From: Candidatus Aquiluna sp. IMCC13023 | Lineage (GTDB): Bacteria; Actinomycetota; Actinomycetes; Actinomycetales; Microbacteriaceae | DNA length: 64,000 nucleotides | Direction of reading: 5' to 3' | Assembly: GCF_000257665.1 (NCBI RefSeq) | Contig: NZ_AJKR01000002.1 | Location: forward strand, 434,001 to 498,000 | In this document: positions 41,312 to 50,653 of the stretch, one piece after another | How the letters are laid out: each line of letters begins with the position of its first letter | How positions within the stretch are numbered: the first letter of the stretch is position 1 | Notes under the pieces: model-generated | The model's input: the letters and a program-made list of their open reading frames with translations, nothing else | The model's database searches: none | Told to the model about the DNA's origin: nothing | Translations under genes and position numbers: made by a program

Positions 41312-42225
41312 AGATAGTAACCGTTAAAATTCCAGCAACTACTGCGAACCTTGGTCCCGGCTTCGACACTCTGGGGATGGCACTTTCCTTTTACGACAGC
41401 TACGAAGCAGAAGTAGTTTCTTCGGGTCTAGAAATTTCAGTTTCGGGTGAGGGGGTCGGCGACATTCTTCTAGATGAATCAAATCTGATTTATAAGTCTT
41501 TGGCCCTAGTTTTCAACAAGCTCGGTAAAAAAGTCCCGGGTCTAAAAATTAGATGCGACAACAACATTCCTCACGGCAGAGGAATGGGGTCTTCCGGGGC
41601 AGCGGTTGCCGGCGGAATCATGCTTGCAGCCGGGCTCTTGCAAGACGAGATTGAAATTAGCGAACAGCAGCTGTTGGGCTTTGCCACGGAACTAGAGGGT
41701 CACCCCGACAATGTGGCGCCGGCACTATTTGGCGGTTTGACCATTGCATGGGTGGAGGAGGACGGGGTTCCCCGCCACAAGAAACTAACGGTTCACCGAG
41801 GAGTTTCTCCATTGGTCTTGGTTCCACCGCATCAGATGTCCACAAAGCTAGCCAGAAGCTTGCAGCCGGAATCTGTTCCACACACGGATGCCGTATTCAA
41901 CGTCTCCAGGTCGGCACTGCTTGTTGCTGCCCTAACCCAGAGCCCAGAGCTAATGCTGGCGGCAACCGAGGACCGGTTGCACCAGAGCTATCGATCCAGC
42001 GCAATGCCGGAGACATCGGCTCTCATCAAAAAGCTGAGAGCTCACGGTCACCCCGCAGTAGTTTCTGGGGCGGGCCCGTCGGTTTTGGTTTTGGAAGACG
42101 ACCCAGCAAAACGAATGGAAGCCATAGCTCTTGTGGAGAGCTCTTTTCCCGACTGGCGAGTTTTAGCTCTTGCAGTTGATGTCAAAGGTGCTAGTCTTTT
42201 AGTGCAGTCAGGATCAGGCACCTAA
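41308..42225 (+). CDS. thrB: Homoserine kinase
   Basis: GHMP-family kinase making O-phosphohomoserine. The 305-aa sequence has PATTANLGPGFDTLGMAL at the N-terminus, the ATP-binding PHGRGMGSSGAAVAGG (about residue 91), ELEGHPDNVAPALFGG and AVVSGAGPSVLVL. The GTG start overlaps the thrC stop (GTGA). It functions between hom and thrC despite being encoded third. Confidence 0.95.
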   Translation: MKIVTVKIPATTANLGPGFDTLGMALSFYDSYEAEVVSSGLEISVSGEGVGDILLDESNLIYKSLALVFNKLGKKVPGLKIRCDNNIPHGRGMGSSGAAVAGGIMLAAGLLQDEIEISEQQLLGFATELEGHPDNVAPALFGGLTIAWVEEDGVPRHKKLTVHRGVSPLVLVPPHQMSTKLARSLQPESVPHTDAVFNVSRSALLVAALTQSPELMLAATEDRLHQSYRSSAMPETSALIKKLRAHGHPAVVSGAGPSVLVLEDDPAKRMEAIALVESSFPDWRVLALAVDVKGASLLVQSGSGT

Positions 42226-42299
42226 ACGCCCGCCACTGTATCTTTCTTCAAGTTTCCAGACAACGGCAGTTCGCCGCATAGAAATGAGTAATAAAAAAC

Positions 42300-43979
42300 A
42301 TGGATGAAATCCAACAAGATAAGCCCGTTCGCCGTTCCAGGCGAGCAACCGGTTCTGACTCATCAGAGACCAAGGTAGGAACCGAGGCGTCAGAGCAGTC
42401 AGACAAAACAGCCAAGGCCGAAAAGCCTGAGGCCAGTTCAGGCGCCGAGCCAAAGAAGGCACCGGCCAGACGACGCACTACAGCTTCGAAGTCAACTTCC
42501 GAAACTTCTGAAACTTCTGCCAAGAAGGCCCCATCTGAGTCTTCGAGCGACAAGGCCGGCCCAAGCAAGCCAGAATCCAACAATGACCGGTCTGAGAAAA
42601 AGACTGATTCTGGTAACGACGCTGAGCCAAAAACTGGTCAGGGGCCAGAACGTTCAAATAAAGAAGATAGCGAAACCCGAAGTGGTGACCGCGAAAACCA
42701 GCGCGATAGAGATGACGAGCGTCGCGGGGGAAACCGTAACCGACGTGGACGTTACCGCGATCGTGACCGCGACCGTGGACGTGGACGCGGACCACAGGAC
42801 GAGGCTGAGCCTGAAGTAAGCGAAGACGATGTCCTCATCCCAGTTGCTGGAATCTTGGACGTGCTGGATAACTACGCGTTCTTGCGTACCTCCGGTTACC
42901 TTCCTGGCGACAACGATGTTTATGTTTCCTTGGGCCAGGTAAAGAAATACGGCATGCGCAAGGGCGATGCGGTAGTTGGTTCTATTCGCCAACCGCGTGA
43001 TAACGAGAACAACCAGCGTCAAAAATTCAACGCTTTAGTGAAGGTTGAATCCTTGAACGGGCAGACTCTTGAAGAGTCGGCCGAGAGGGTTGAATTCGGG
43101 AAGTTGACTCCGCTTTACCCGGACACTCGCTTGCGTCTAGAAACTGACAACAAGCGTCTCTCGACAAGAATTATTGACCTAGTCGCTCCGATCGGTAAGG
43201 GGCAGCGTGGACTCATTGTTTCGCCGCCAAAGGCCGGTAAGACACTAGTTCTTCAGGCTATTGCTAACGCTATTTCAACTAACAACCCTGAGGTTCACCT
43301 CATGGTCGTTTTGGTTGACGAGCGACCAGAAGAAGTTACGGACATGCAGCGCACCGTCAAGGGTGAGGTAATTGCCTCCACATTTGATCGCCCTGCAGAA
43401 GACCACACAACTGTTGCCGAGCTCGCCATCGAGCGCGCAAAGCGTCTGGTGGAGATGGGTCATGACGTGGTTATTTTGCTTGACTCGATCACGAGATTGG
43501 GTCGTGCCTACAACCTGAGCGCACCGGCATCTGGACGAATTTTGTCCGGTGGAGTTGACTCCTCGGCTCTGTACCCACCAAAGCGTTTCTTTGGTGCTGC
43601 CAGAAACATTGAATTCGGCGGATCGCTGACCATTTTGGCAACTGCCCTTGTTGATACCGGATCCAAAATGGACGAGGTTATCTTCGAGGAGTTCAAGGGA
43701 ACCGGAAACATGGAGCTCAGGCTCTCTCGTCAGCTTGCTGACAAGCGAATCTTCCCTGCCGTTGACATCAATGCTTCTGGTACCAGACGTGAGGAGCTTC
43801 TAATGAGCCCTCAGGAGACCAAGATTATTTGGAAGCTCCGCAGAGCGCTTGCAGGCCTTGAGCAGCAGCAGGCCCTCGAGCTAGTTCTGAATCGCTTGAA
43901 GGAAACAGCGAGCAACGTTGAGTTCTTGCTGAAGCTGGAGAAGTCAATGCCAGTTCCTTCAGATTCCGACGGAGAATAA
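42300..43979 (+). CDS. rho: Transcription termination factor Rho
   Basis: Hexameric RNA-dependent ATPase that ends transcription. Of 559 aa, the first about 175 are low-complexity and charged (Ser/Glu/Lys-rich, then an Arg/Asp/Gly-rich stretch with [14 protein letters not shown]). The cold-shock RNA-binding domain follows ([29 protein letters not shown]) and then the RecA motor with [25 protein letters not shown], the Q-loop region and [14 protein letters not shown]. The usual N-terminal helix-bundle Rho_N domain is not visible. The frame is closed by a stop 15 nt upstream of the ATG, so no longer start exists. Confidence 0.95.
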   Translation: MDEIQQDKPVRRSRRATGSDSSETKVGTEASEQSDKTAKAEKPEASSGAEPKKAPARRRTTASKSTSETSETSAKKAPSESSSDKAGPSKPESNNDRSEKKTDSGNDAEPKTGQGPERSNKEDSETRSGDRENQRDRDDERRGGNRNRRGRYRDRDRDRGRGRGPQDEAEPEVSEDDVLIPVAGILDVLDNYAFLRTSGYLPGDNDVYVSLGQVKKYGMRKGDAVVGSIRQPRDNENNQRQKFNALVKVESLNGQTLEESAERVEFGKLTPLYPDTRLRLETDNKRLSTRIIDLVAPIGKGQRGLIVSPPKAGKTLVLQAIANAISTNNPEVHLMVVLVDERPEEVTDMQRTVKGEVIASTFDRPAEDHTTVAELAIERAKRLVEMGHDVVILLDSITRLGRAYNLSAPASGRILSGGVDSSALYPPKRFFGAARNIEFGGSLTILATALVDTGSKMDEVIFEEFKGTGNMELRLSRQLADKRIFPAVDINASGTRREELLMSPQETKIIWKLRRALAGLEQQQALELVLNRLKETASNVEFLLKLEKSMPVPSDSDGE

Positions 43980-43980
43980 C

Positions 43981-45057
43981 TTGGCTGATTCGCTTGCGGG
44001 CCTAAGGGCTGAGCACGCGAGTTTGCAGGAGCAACTCAGTGACTCGGCAGTACACGCCAACCCTGGCTTGGCTAAGAAGATTAATAGACGCTATGCCGAG
44101 CTCAGTGCGATTATTGGCGCTGACGAGCAGGTTCGTGGTTTAGGTGATGACTTGGCAGCGGCCAAGGAGCTCTCTAAAGAGGATTCCGCATTTGCCGAGG
44201 AACTTCCAATCTTGGAAAAGCAACTCGCTGAAGCCAGCGAAAAGCTCAGACGACTACTTATCCCGAGAGACCCGGATGACGGCAGAGATGTAATTATCGA
44301 AGTCAAGGCCGGTGAAGGCGGAGCTGAGTCAGCTCTGTTCGCGGCCGATCTTTTGAGAATGTATTTGCACTACGCGACCTCTAAGGGTTGGAAAACCGAG
44401 GTTCTTAGCAAGACAGAGAGCGATTTGGGCGGAATCAAAGACGTTCAGGTGGCCATTAAGTCAAATGCAACGGATCCGGCCCAGGGTGTTTGGGCGCACA
44501 TGAAATATGAGGGTGGAGTCCACAGGGTTCAGCGAGTTCCAGTAACTGAAACTCAGGGAAGAATTCACACTTCAGCTGTCGGTGTTTTAGCTTTTCCTGA
44601 GGTTGATGAGCCCGAAGAGGTAGAGATTTCTCAGAACGATATTCGAATTGACGTTTTTCGCTCCTCGGGACCGGGCGGACAGTCGGTTAACACGACGGAT
44701 TCGGCTGTTCGAATAACTCACTTGCCAACGGGCATAGTAGTTTCAATGCAGAACGAGAAGTCTCAGCTGCAGAACCGTGATGCGGCGATGCGAGTTCTGC
44801 GTGCCAGAATTTTGGCGGCTCAGCAAGAAGAGCTAAACGCCGAGCTGTCTGCGGCCAGGAAGTCACAAGTCAGAAGCGTCGACCGCTCCGAGCGCATCAG
44901 AACTTATAACTTTCCTGAGAACCGGATTGCCGATCATCGCACTGGTTATAAGTCGTACAACTTGGATCAGGTGATGGACGGAGCTTTGGAGCCGGTGGTG
45001 CAGTCTTGCATCCAAACCGACGAAGAGGCCCAGCTGGCGGCATTCGGCGATAGCTAG
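43981..45057 (+). CDS. prfA: Peptide chain release factor 1
   Basis: Recognises UAA/UAG and triggers peptide release. The 358-aa protein has the stop-codon reading PxT motif as PVT in [18 protein letters not shown] and the catalytic GGQ in [17 protein letters not shown], whose Gln is the target of PrmC encoded next. The start is TTG 43981, one base after the rho stop. Its TAG overlaps the prmC GTG. Confidence 0.95.
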   Translation: MADSLAGLRAEHASLQEQLSDSAVHANPGLAKKINRRYAELSAIIGADEQVRGLGDDLAAAKELSKEDSAFAEELPILEKQLAEASEKLRRLLIPRDPDDGRDVIIEVKAGEGGAESALFAADLLRMYLHYATSKGWKTEVLSKTESDLGGIKDVQVAIKSNATDPAQGVWAHMKYEGGVHRVQRVPVTETQGRIHTSAVGVLAFPEVDEPEEVEISQNDIRIDVFRSSGPGGQSVNTTDSAVRITHLPTGIVVSMQNEKSQLQNRDAAMRVLRARILAAQQEELNAELSAARKSQVRSVDRSERIRTYNFPENRIADHRTGYKSYNLDQVMDGALEPVVQSCIQTDEEAQLAAFGDS

Positions 45058-45893
45058 TGCTCGCCTCCACATCTTTGAAACAGGCCGAAGCTTCACTTTC
45101 GGCCGCAGGGATAATTTCGGCAGCAGTAGAGGCAGAGCTTCTGATGTGTCATTGCCTGGAAATCTCAAGGGGTGAGTTAGCCACTCAGCTTGTTCTTGAT
45201 ACTGACCTTCAGGCACCAAGCGGGTTTTTTGATCTAGTCGATCTGCGCTGCACCAGAGTTCCATTGCAGCACATAACCGGCAAGGCTCCTTTTCGCTCAA
45301 TAGAGCTCAGTGTTGGCGAAGGTGTTTTCATTCCACGTCCAGAGACCGAACAGGTCGTTCAGGTCGCAATTGATTTCCTCGCATTGCTGCCGGGAGAGCC
45401 CCTGGCATTGGATATTGGAACCGGCTCAGGTGCTATCGCGATTTCGATTGCCAAGGAAACTCATGCCAAAGTAACCGCGATTGAATTATCAAGAGCTGCC
45501 GCAGAATTTGCGCGGGCAAACATAGGCGCCCTAAAGGCGAATGTCGAGTTGCTGGAGGGCGACTTCATGGAGCTCATTGGTGATTTGCCGCAATTTGACT
45601 TGATTATTTCCAACCCTCCTTATATCCCCAGCACCATGGTTCCACTCGACCAAGAAGTTAGGGATTACGACCCGGCTCTGGCTCTCTACGGCGGCGAGGA
45701 TGGCCTCGAAATTGTTCGAGATCTCGTGGCTAGTACGAAGCTGATTCTTAGAGAGGGCGGATTGCTTGTTTTGGAGCATGCCGATGGTCAGTCTGATTCG
45801 ATCTGTGAATTACTATTAGAAAACAATTGGCGCAGGATTCAAGTCCATCCGGATCCAACCGGAAGACTTCGCGCCGTGAGTGCGACAGCGTAG
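45057..45893 (+). CDS. prmC: Release factor glutamine methyltransferase
   Basis: Methylates the GGQ glutamine of release factors. The 278-aa protein has an N-terminal helical domain, the SAM motif LDIGTGSGAIAISIA and the catalytic NPPY in LIISNPPYIPS, followed by RDYDPALALYGGEDGL. GTG 45057 overlaps the prfA stop (TAGTG), coupling the enzyme to its substrate's gene. Confidence 0.94.
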   Translation: MLASTSLKQAEASLSAAGIISAAVEAELLMCHCLEISRGELATQLVLDTDLQAPSGFFDLVDLRCTRVPLQHITGKAPFRSIELSVGEGVFIPRPETEQVVQVAIDFLALLPGEPLALDIGTGSGAIAISIAKETHAKVTAIELSRAAAEFARANIGALKANVELLEGDFMELIGDLPQFDLIISNPPYIPSTMVPLDQEVRDYDPALALYGGEDGLEIVRDLVASTKLILREGGLLVLEHADGQSDSICELLLENNWRRIQVHPDPTGRLRAVSATA

Positions 45894-45905
45894 CCGGAGG
45901 CAGGG

Positions 45906-46568
45906 ATGCAGCGAGTGTATGACTGTTCAGTGGACACTGATTTACTGACGGGTTTCAGGCAGGCAAAAGTAGCCTTGCAGCGCCATGAAGTTGTTGTAAT
46001 ACCCACAGATACCGTCTACGGCATTGCGGTGGATGCTTTTAGCCACAAGGCTGTCGAGCTCCTTCTTAAAACCAAGGGCAGAGAACGAAGCGTTCCGCCA
46101 CCGGTGCTTATTCCAAAAGTTGAAACTCTTTCTGCTTTAGCCACTGACTTGCCTCTGGTTGCAAGCAAGCTGGCAGCAGCTTTTTGGCCCGGAGCTCTAA
46201 CCATGGTTCTTCGAGCTCAGCCGTCACTGGACTGGGATTTAGGGGAAACTCGGGGGACAGTGGCACTTCGAGTCCCGGATCATAAAATCACTCTCGCGCT
46301 TTTAGAGGATGTTGGGCCGTTGGCCGTATCGAGTGCGAATACCACCGGGAATCCGGCGGCTGTTACCGCGCAGCAAGCGTTTGATTATTTTGGCGACAAA
46401 GTGCCTGTCTACCTAGATGGCGGCGGTAGCCCTAAGGGAGAAGCGTCCACCATTTTGGACTTGACTCAAGTCAGAGATGGCGAGGCAATACGCGTTTTAC
46501 GAAAGGGCGCATTGTCGCTCGAGCGAATCAGAAGTGTGATTGGCGATGTGGAGCTTGAGGTCGACTAG
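45906..46568 (+). CDS. tsaC: L-threonylcarbamoyladenylate synthase (TsaC/Sua5 family)
   Basis: Makes threonylcarbamoyl-AMP for the t6A37 modification of ANN-decoding tRNAs. The 220-aa YrdC-domain protein has VVIPTDTVYGIAVDA, KTKGRERSVPPPVLI, FWPGALTMVLRA, TVALRVPDH and AVSSANTTGNPAA. There is no C-terminal Sua5 domain, so it is the short type. GGAGG lies 7 nt before ATG 45906. The stop overlaps the wecA GTG by one base. Confidence 0.93.
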   Translation: MQRVYDCSVDTDLLTGFRQAKVALQRHEVVVIPTDTVYGIAVDAFSHKAVELLLKTKGRERSVPPPVLIPKVETLSALATDLPLVASKLAAAFWPGALTMVLRAQPSLDWDLGETRGTVALRVPDHKITLALLEDVGPLAVSSANTTGNPAAVTAQQAFDYFGDKVPVYLDGGGSPKGEASTILDLTQVRDGEAIRVLRKGALSLERIRSVIGDVELEVD

Positions 46569-47683
46569 TGCGGGCATACTTACTAGTCGCCATAATCACT
46601 GCGGTGGTTAGCTATCTGGCGACCTGGGCAGTTCGGTACTTAGCAAAGCGCTACGACATCACTCCTGCCATCAGGGCTCGAGATGTACACAAGACGCCCA
46701 CCCCAAGAATCGGTGGCGTTGCAATCTTTTTTGCAATCGTGGTCGGCATTATTGCAGCTGGATCCTTCGGTTGGTTCGAGTCGGTATTTAGAGATCCAGG
46801 TCCGATCTGGGCAATAGTCGGAGCCGGTGGACTTATCGTCGTTGTGGGGCTACTGGATGACCTAATTGAACTTGACTGGACAGCCAAAATGGGAGGCCAA
46901 ATAGCCGCAGCCTGGATCTTGGCTTCCAGCGGTGTGCAGATTGTCTCACTACCGATTGGTGGTTTGACCGTCGGCAGTTTTGGGGTCTCTCTTGCAATAA
47001 CTGTTTTCGTGGTGGTGCTTGTAATGAACGCGGTCAACTTCATTGATGGCCTTGATGGCCTTGCTGCTGGCGTAGTGGGCATCGGGACATTGGCCTTCTT
47101 CATATACAGCTACGTTTTAGCTCAGCAGACGTCTCCAACGGACTACTTTTCGATTGCCGGCATGCTGTCGGCGGTCGTGCTGGGAGCTATTGCAGGCTTC
47201 CTGCCGCATAATTTCAGCCCCGCAAAAATATTTATGGGCGATTCCGGGGCGATGCTGCTTGGACTAATGATGGCTACCAGCGCTATCGCTGTCACCGGAT
47301 CAATTGATCCGGCTACGGTCACCAGAAATGATCTGCTACCCGCTTTGATTCCATTGGTTCTGCCGGTGGTGATTCTATTGGTGCCGCTTTTGGATCTTCT
47401 GCTGGCCGTCGTTCGCAGGGTGCGAAGGGGGCAATCTCCGTTCGCGGCAGACCGAGAGCACCTTCATCACCAGTTGCAGGACCTGGGCCACTCGCATCGG
47501 GGAGCGGTGCTGGTTTTCTATCACTGGACTACGGTTGTTTCGCTATGTCTCCTGCTTTTTTTCTGGATCGATGCCGCGCCAGTTATCATCATTTTTGGGG
47601 TGTGGATGATCATCGCCCTAATTCATACTTACTGGCCGGTTTTTCGGAGAGTAACTCGAGCAAGGAGCAGTCTTGGCAAATAG
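46568..47683 (+). CDS. wecA: Polyprenyl-phosphate N-acetylhexosamine-1-phosphate transferase (WecA-like)
   Basis: Integral membrane enzyme starting lipid-linked glycan synthesis by moving a sugar-1-phosphate from a UDP-sugar to polyprenyl phosphate. The 371-aa protein has about 11 hydrophobic helices. The PNPT-family acidic motifs are visible: VGLLDDLIELDWTAKMGGQ, NFIDGLDGLAAGV and KIFMGDSGAMLLG, with the basic loop ADREHLHHQLQDLGHSHR. It lies directly before the ATP synthase genes, as in other actinobacteria. GTG 46568 overlaps the tsaC stop. The exact sugar is inferred. Confidence 0.9.
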   Translation: MRAYLLVAIITAVVSYLATWAVRYLAKRYDITPAIRARDVHKTPTPRIGGVAIFFAIVVGIIAAGSFGWFESVFRDPGPIWAIVGAGGLIVVVGLLDDLIELDWTAKMGGQIAAAWILASSGVQIVSLPIGGLTVGSFGVSLAITVFVVVLVMNAVNFIDGLDGLAAGVVGIGTLAFFIYSYVLAQQTSPTDYFSIAGMLSAVVLGAIAGFLPHNFSPAKIFMGDSGAMLLGLMMATSAIAVTGSIDPATVTRNDLLPALIPLVLPVVILLVPLLDLLLAVVRRVRRGQSPFAADREHLHHQLQDLGHSHRGAVLVFYHWTTVVSLCLLLFFWIDAAPVIIIFGVWMIIALIHTYWPVFRRVTRARSSLGK

Positions 47684-48077
47684 TTCAGACACTTTATTTT
47701 CCAAAGCACTAAGGCTCAGCACATTGCTGGCGGTTGCAATAGCGATTGTCGGCTCTCTGCTGGGTTATCTGTTTTATCAATTGCCAGGAGTTTTCGCGGC
47801 TCTGTTAGGCGCTGGAGTCTCAGCTTTGTTTGGGACGATGACGATTCTGAGCATCTGGTTCGGTGGCAAGCTATCCCTAAATGGTTTCTACGCGATGGTG
47901 CTTGGTGGCTGGTTGTTCAAATTTTTGTTGTTCGCAGGGGTCTTGCTCGCTTTACAGAACGCAGAAGGCTTTGCTGGTCCGGTGTTTTTCTTCGCGGTCG
48001 TGGCAACCGTGCTTGGTGGCCTGGCCATAGATTCTTGGCTGGTCTTGAAGGGCAGAGTTCCAACTGTTGGGAAATAG
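47673..48077 (+). CDS. atpI: AtpI-like small membrane protein
   Basis: A 134-aa protein with about four hydrophobic helices (TLLAVAIAIVGSLLGYLFY, GVFAALLGAGVSALFGTMTI, GWLFKFLLFAGVLLAL, VFFFAVVATVLGGLAIDSW), placed where ATP synthase protein I is expected, ahead of atpB. The family is weakly conserved, so the name rests mostly on position. TTG 47673 lies 11 bp inside wecA. Confidence 0.72.
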   Translation: MANSSDTLFSKALRLSTLLAVAIAIVGSLLGYLFYQLPGVFAALLGAGVSALFGTMTILSIWFGGKLSLNGFYAMVLGGWLFKFLLFAGVLLALQNAEGFAGPVFFFAVVATVLGGLAIDSWLVLKGRVPTVGK

Positions 48078-48187
48078 TCACTTTTTTTCGATTTTGCTCC
48101 ACGAGGCGTCGTGCGTCTTTTATACTAATTACAAATCCATGATCATCTCGCGGACTGAAGTATGCCGCCCGGACCAGGAGAACAACG
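48078..48187 (+). promoter_or_regulatory. Upstream region of atpBEFHAGDC with possible -10
   Basis: A 110-bp gap, unusually long for this gene run, holds TATACT at 48121-48126 with no good -35 (TTGCTC is 21 bp upstream). GGAG lies 7 nt before the atpB TTG. A separate promoter for the ATP synthase genes is plausible. Confidence 0.35.
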
Positions 48188-49009
48188 TTGTTAAGTGCGC
48201 TAAGCCTGTTTAAGGCTGAAGATGGGGAGTTCAGTCCCCCGAGCATTTTCGAGTTTTATCCTGAAATAGTCGCTTTTGCTGACACTCCTTTTGCAATCAA
48301 CCGGATCATGATGATTCGTTTAATTGTCATGGTCCTGCTGATCGTTATTTTCTGGCTGTGGACCGCAAAGTTTAATAAGGCTGTCAAAACCGGAAACGTT
48401 GTCCCGGGCCGTTTTCAACTGCTCGGTGAGCTAGCGCTAAATTTCGTTCGGAAATCCATTGCTCATGACCAACTGGGCGAAAAAGATGGAGAACGATTCC
48501 TTCCGCTTTTGACCACAATCTTCTTCATGGTGTTCGGAATGAACATCACCGGAGTGATTCCGTTTGCGAATATCGCGGGAACCTCTGTGATTGGTATTCC
48601 ACTTGTCCTTGCCGGAGTTGCCTACGTGACATTTATCTACGCTGGAACCAAGAAGCACGGCATTCGATTCTTTAAGAATTCACTGTTTCCTTCGGGGGTT
48701 CCAAAACCTTTCTACATCTTGGTGACCCCGATTGAGCTGTTGTCGACTTTCATCCTGCGACCAGTCACCTTGGCGCTTCGATTGTTGATGAACATGATTG
48801 CCGGCCACTTGCTGCTGGTTCTTTGTTTTTCCGCAACACAGTTCTTCTTTTTTCAGGCCGACGGACTCATGAGCCTATTCGGAGTCGGAACCTTGCTATT
48901 TGGTTTTGCCTTCACTCTTTTTGAGATCTTGGTTTCGGTTTTGCAGGCTTACGTATTTACACTTCTGACTACTGTCTACATCCAGTTGGCATTAGCAGAC
49001 GAACACTAA
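48188..49009 (+). CDS. atpB: ATP synthase F0 subunit a
   Basis: Forms the proton half-channels against the c-ring. The 273-aa protein has several hydrophobic helices and the essential stator arginine in RPVTLALRLLMNMIAGHLLLVL (about residue 195), with VLQAYVFTLLTTVYIQLA at the C-terminus. The start is TTG 48188 with GGAG upstream. First gene of the complete atp operon. Confidence 0.95.
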   Translation: MLSALSLFKAEDGEFSPPSIFEFYPEIVAFADTPFAINRIMMIRLIVMVLLIVIFWLWTAKFNKAVKTGNVVPGRFQLLGELALNFVRKSIAHDQLGEKDGERFLPLLTTIFFMVFGMNITGVIPFANIAGTSVIGIPLVLAGVAYVTFIYAGTKKHGIRFFKNSLFPSGVPKPFYILVTPIELLSTFILRPVTLALRLLMNMIAGHLLLVLCFSATQFFFFQADGLMSLFGVGTLLFGFAFTLFEILVSVLQAYVFTLLTTVYIQLALADEH

Positions 49010-49261
<252 letters not shown>

Positions 49262-49276
49262 GAAAGCGATAAAACG

Positions 49277-49828
49277 ATGATTTCCAGAATTCTTGCAGCA
49301 GCCGCACCAGAGGGGGCCGAAACGCCTAACCCACTGTTGCCGGCTGACTATGACATTCTCTGGTCGTCAGTTGTCTTCGTAGTTCTTTTGGTGTTCTTCT
49401 GGTTCAAGGTTTTGCCTGGATTCAAAAGAATGCTCGACGAGAGGGCACAGGCTATCGAAGGCAGGCTTGCCGACGCCGAAGCTGCGCAGAAAGCAGCCGA
49501 GGCTCGAACTGCAGAGGTTGAGGCCGACAAGGCTCAACTTCGAGCCGAGTCTTCTTCGATTAGAGAAGATGCTCGAGCTGAAGGAGCCGCGATTCTTTCG
49601 GAACTAAAGCAGCAGGCGGCTAAAGATGCAGACCGACTCTCCGAAACAACAAAGGCGAGTTTGCTGGCAGAGCGAGACTCAGCAGCGAACGCACTTAGGG
49701 GAGAAATTGGCGCTCTAGCGATCGAACTGGCTTCTCGCATAGTTGGCGAAAAGCTTGACGATGACAAGGTTGCCAACAGAGTCGTTGACGAGTTCATAGC
49801 TGAACTAGAAGGCAAGAAGGCGAAGTAA
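49277..49828 (+). CDS. atpF: ATP synthase F0 subunit b
   Basis: Peripheral stalk subunit, 183 aa. It has one N-terminal membrane helix (ILWSSVVFVVLLVFFWFKVLP) and a long alanine/glutamate-rich coiled coil (GRLADAEAAQKAAEARTAEVEAD and onward) that contacts the delta subunit. Sits between atpE and atpH in the standard order. Confidence 0.94.
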   Translation: MISRILAAAAPEGAETPNPLLPADYDILWSSVVFVVLLVFFWFKVLPGFKRMLDERAQAIEGRLADAEAAQKAAEARTAEVEADKAQLRAESSSIREDARAEGAAILSELKQQAAKDADRLSETTKASLLAERDSAANALRGEIGALAIELASRIVGEKLDDDKVANRVVDEFIAELEGKKAK

Positions 49829-49831
49829 AAA

Positions 49832-50623
49832 GTGGCATCAAGCACGAGGCAATCAAGGCTATTAGCCGAGCAGGAACTCTCCAAGCTCGGCAAAGTTGGC
49901 CTGCTCATGACAAGTGAGCTTTTTGCCGCCACCAACGCTTTGCTTTCAAGCCCACAGCTTCGTTCGGCACTTTCTGATCCTTCGGCCCAGGCCGCAGGCA
50001 AGTCCAAGCTGGTTGAGGCCGTATTTGGACCCAAGCTTTCGAAAGAAACCGTGGGACTGCTGGGCAAAATGGCTCAAATGCGATGGTCTGCGACTAGGGA
50101 CTTGGCGCTAACCGCCGAAGCTCTGGGTGTTCGAGCTGCTGCAGCCGCTTCAAAAGACATCGATGCTGTCCAGGCAGAATTATTTGCCGTTGGTCAGATA
50201 GTGTCCTCCGATCCGCAGCTAGAGCTAGCGCTGTCTTCGACCAGAGCATCGGTAGAGGCAAAAATGGTGCTAGTTGCAAAGCTTTTGAACAACAAAGCAA
50301 CTGAAACCACGAGCATCTTGGCCGGTCAGGCTGTTCACTCGAGAACCTTTAAGCGATTCGCTGAGGTTCTGGAGCAGTATGGAATGTGGATTGCCGAGTT
50401 CGCTGGCGAATCGGTTGCAAATATTCGGGCCTCAAAAGAGCTGTCCGAAGATCAACTGTCAAGATTGTCAGCAGCACTGACGAAAGTTTTTGGTAGGGAA
50501 CTTCAACTTAATGTTGAGATAGACCAAGAAATAATCGGTGGATTGCACATCACCGTGAACGGTGAAGTCTTGGACGCCACCGTTCTAACAAAACTTCAAA
50601 ACGCAAGATTGCAACTCGGTTGA
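49832..50623 (+). CDS. atpH: ATP synthase F1 subunit delta
   Basis: Links the b stalk to the F1 head. At 263 aa it is longer than the about 180-aa enterobacterial form, as usual in actinobacteria without a b-delta fusion, because of an extended N-terminal helical region. The conserved C-terminus includes IGGLHITVNGEVLDATVLTKL. GTG 49832 starts 3 bp after the atpF stop. Confidence 0.93.
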   Translation: MASSTRQSRLLAEQELSKLGKVGLLMTSELFAATNALLSSPQLRSALSDPSAQAAGKSKLVEAVFGPKLSKETVGLLGKMAQMRWSATRDLALTAEALGVRAAAAASKDIDAVQAELFAVGQIVSSDPQLELALSSTRASVEAKMVLVAKLLNNKATETTSILAGQAVHSRTFKRFAEVLEQYGMWIAEFAGESVANIRASKELSEDQLSRLSAALTKVFGRELQLNVEIDQEIIGGLHITVNGEVLDATVLTKLQNARLQLG

Positions 50624-50653
50624 GTTGAAACCAACAAGTAAGCAGAGGAACCA

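Noticed and set aside
42490-42520. Tandem repeat gaaacttct in rho as a mobile or CRISPR-like repeat
   Set aside because: Only a short in-frame coding repeat (Thr-Ser-Glu) in the disordered arm of Rho, without spacers.
49534-50067. 177-codon open frame antisense to atpF/atpH
   Set aside because: Ser/Ala-rich mirror of the alanine- and glutamate-rich coiled-coil coding sequence, not a gene.
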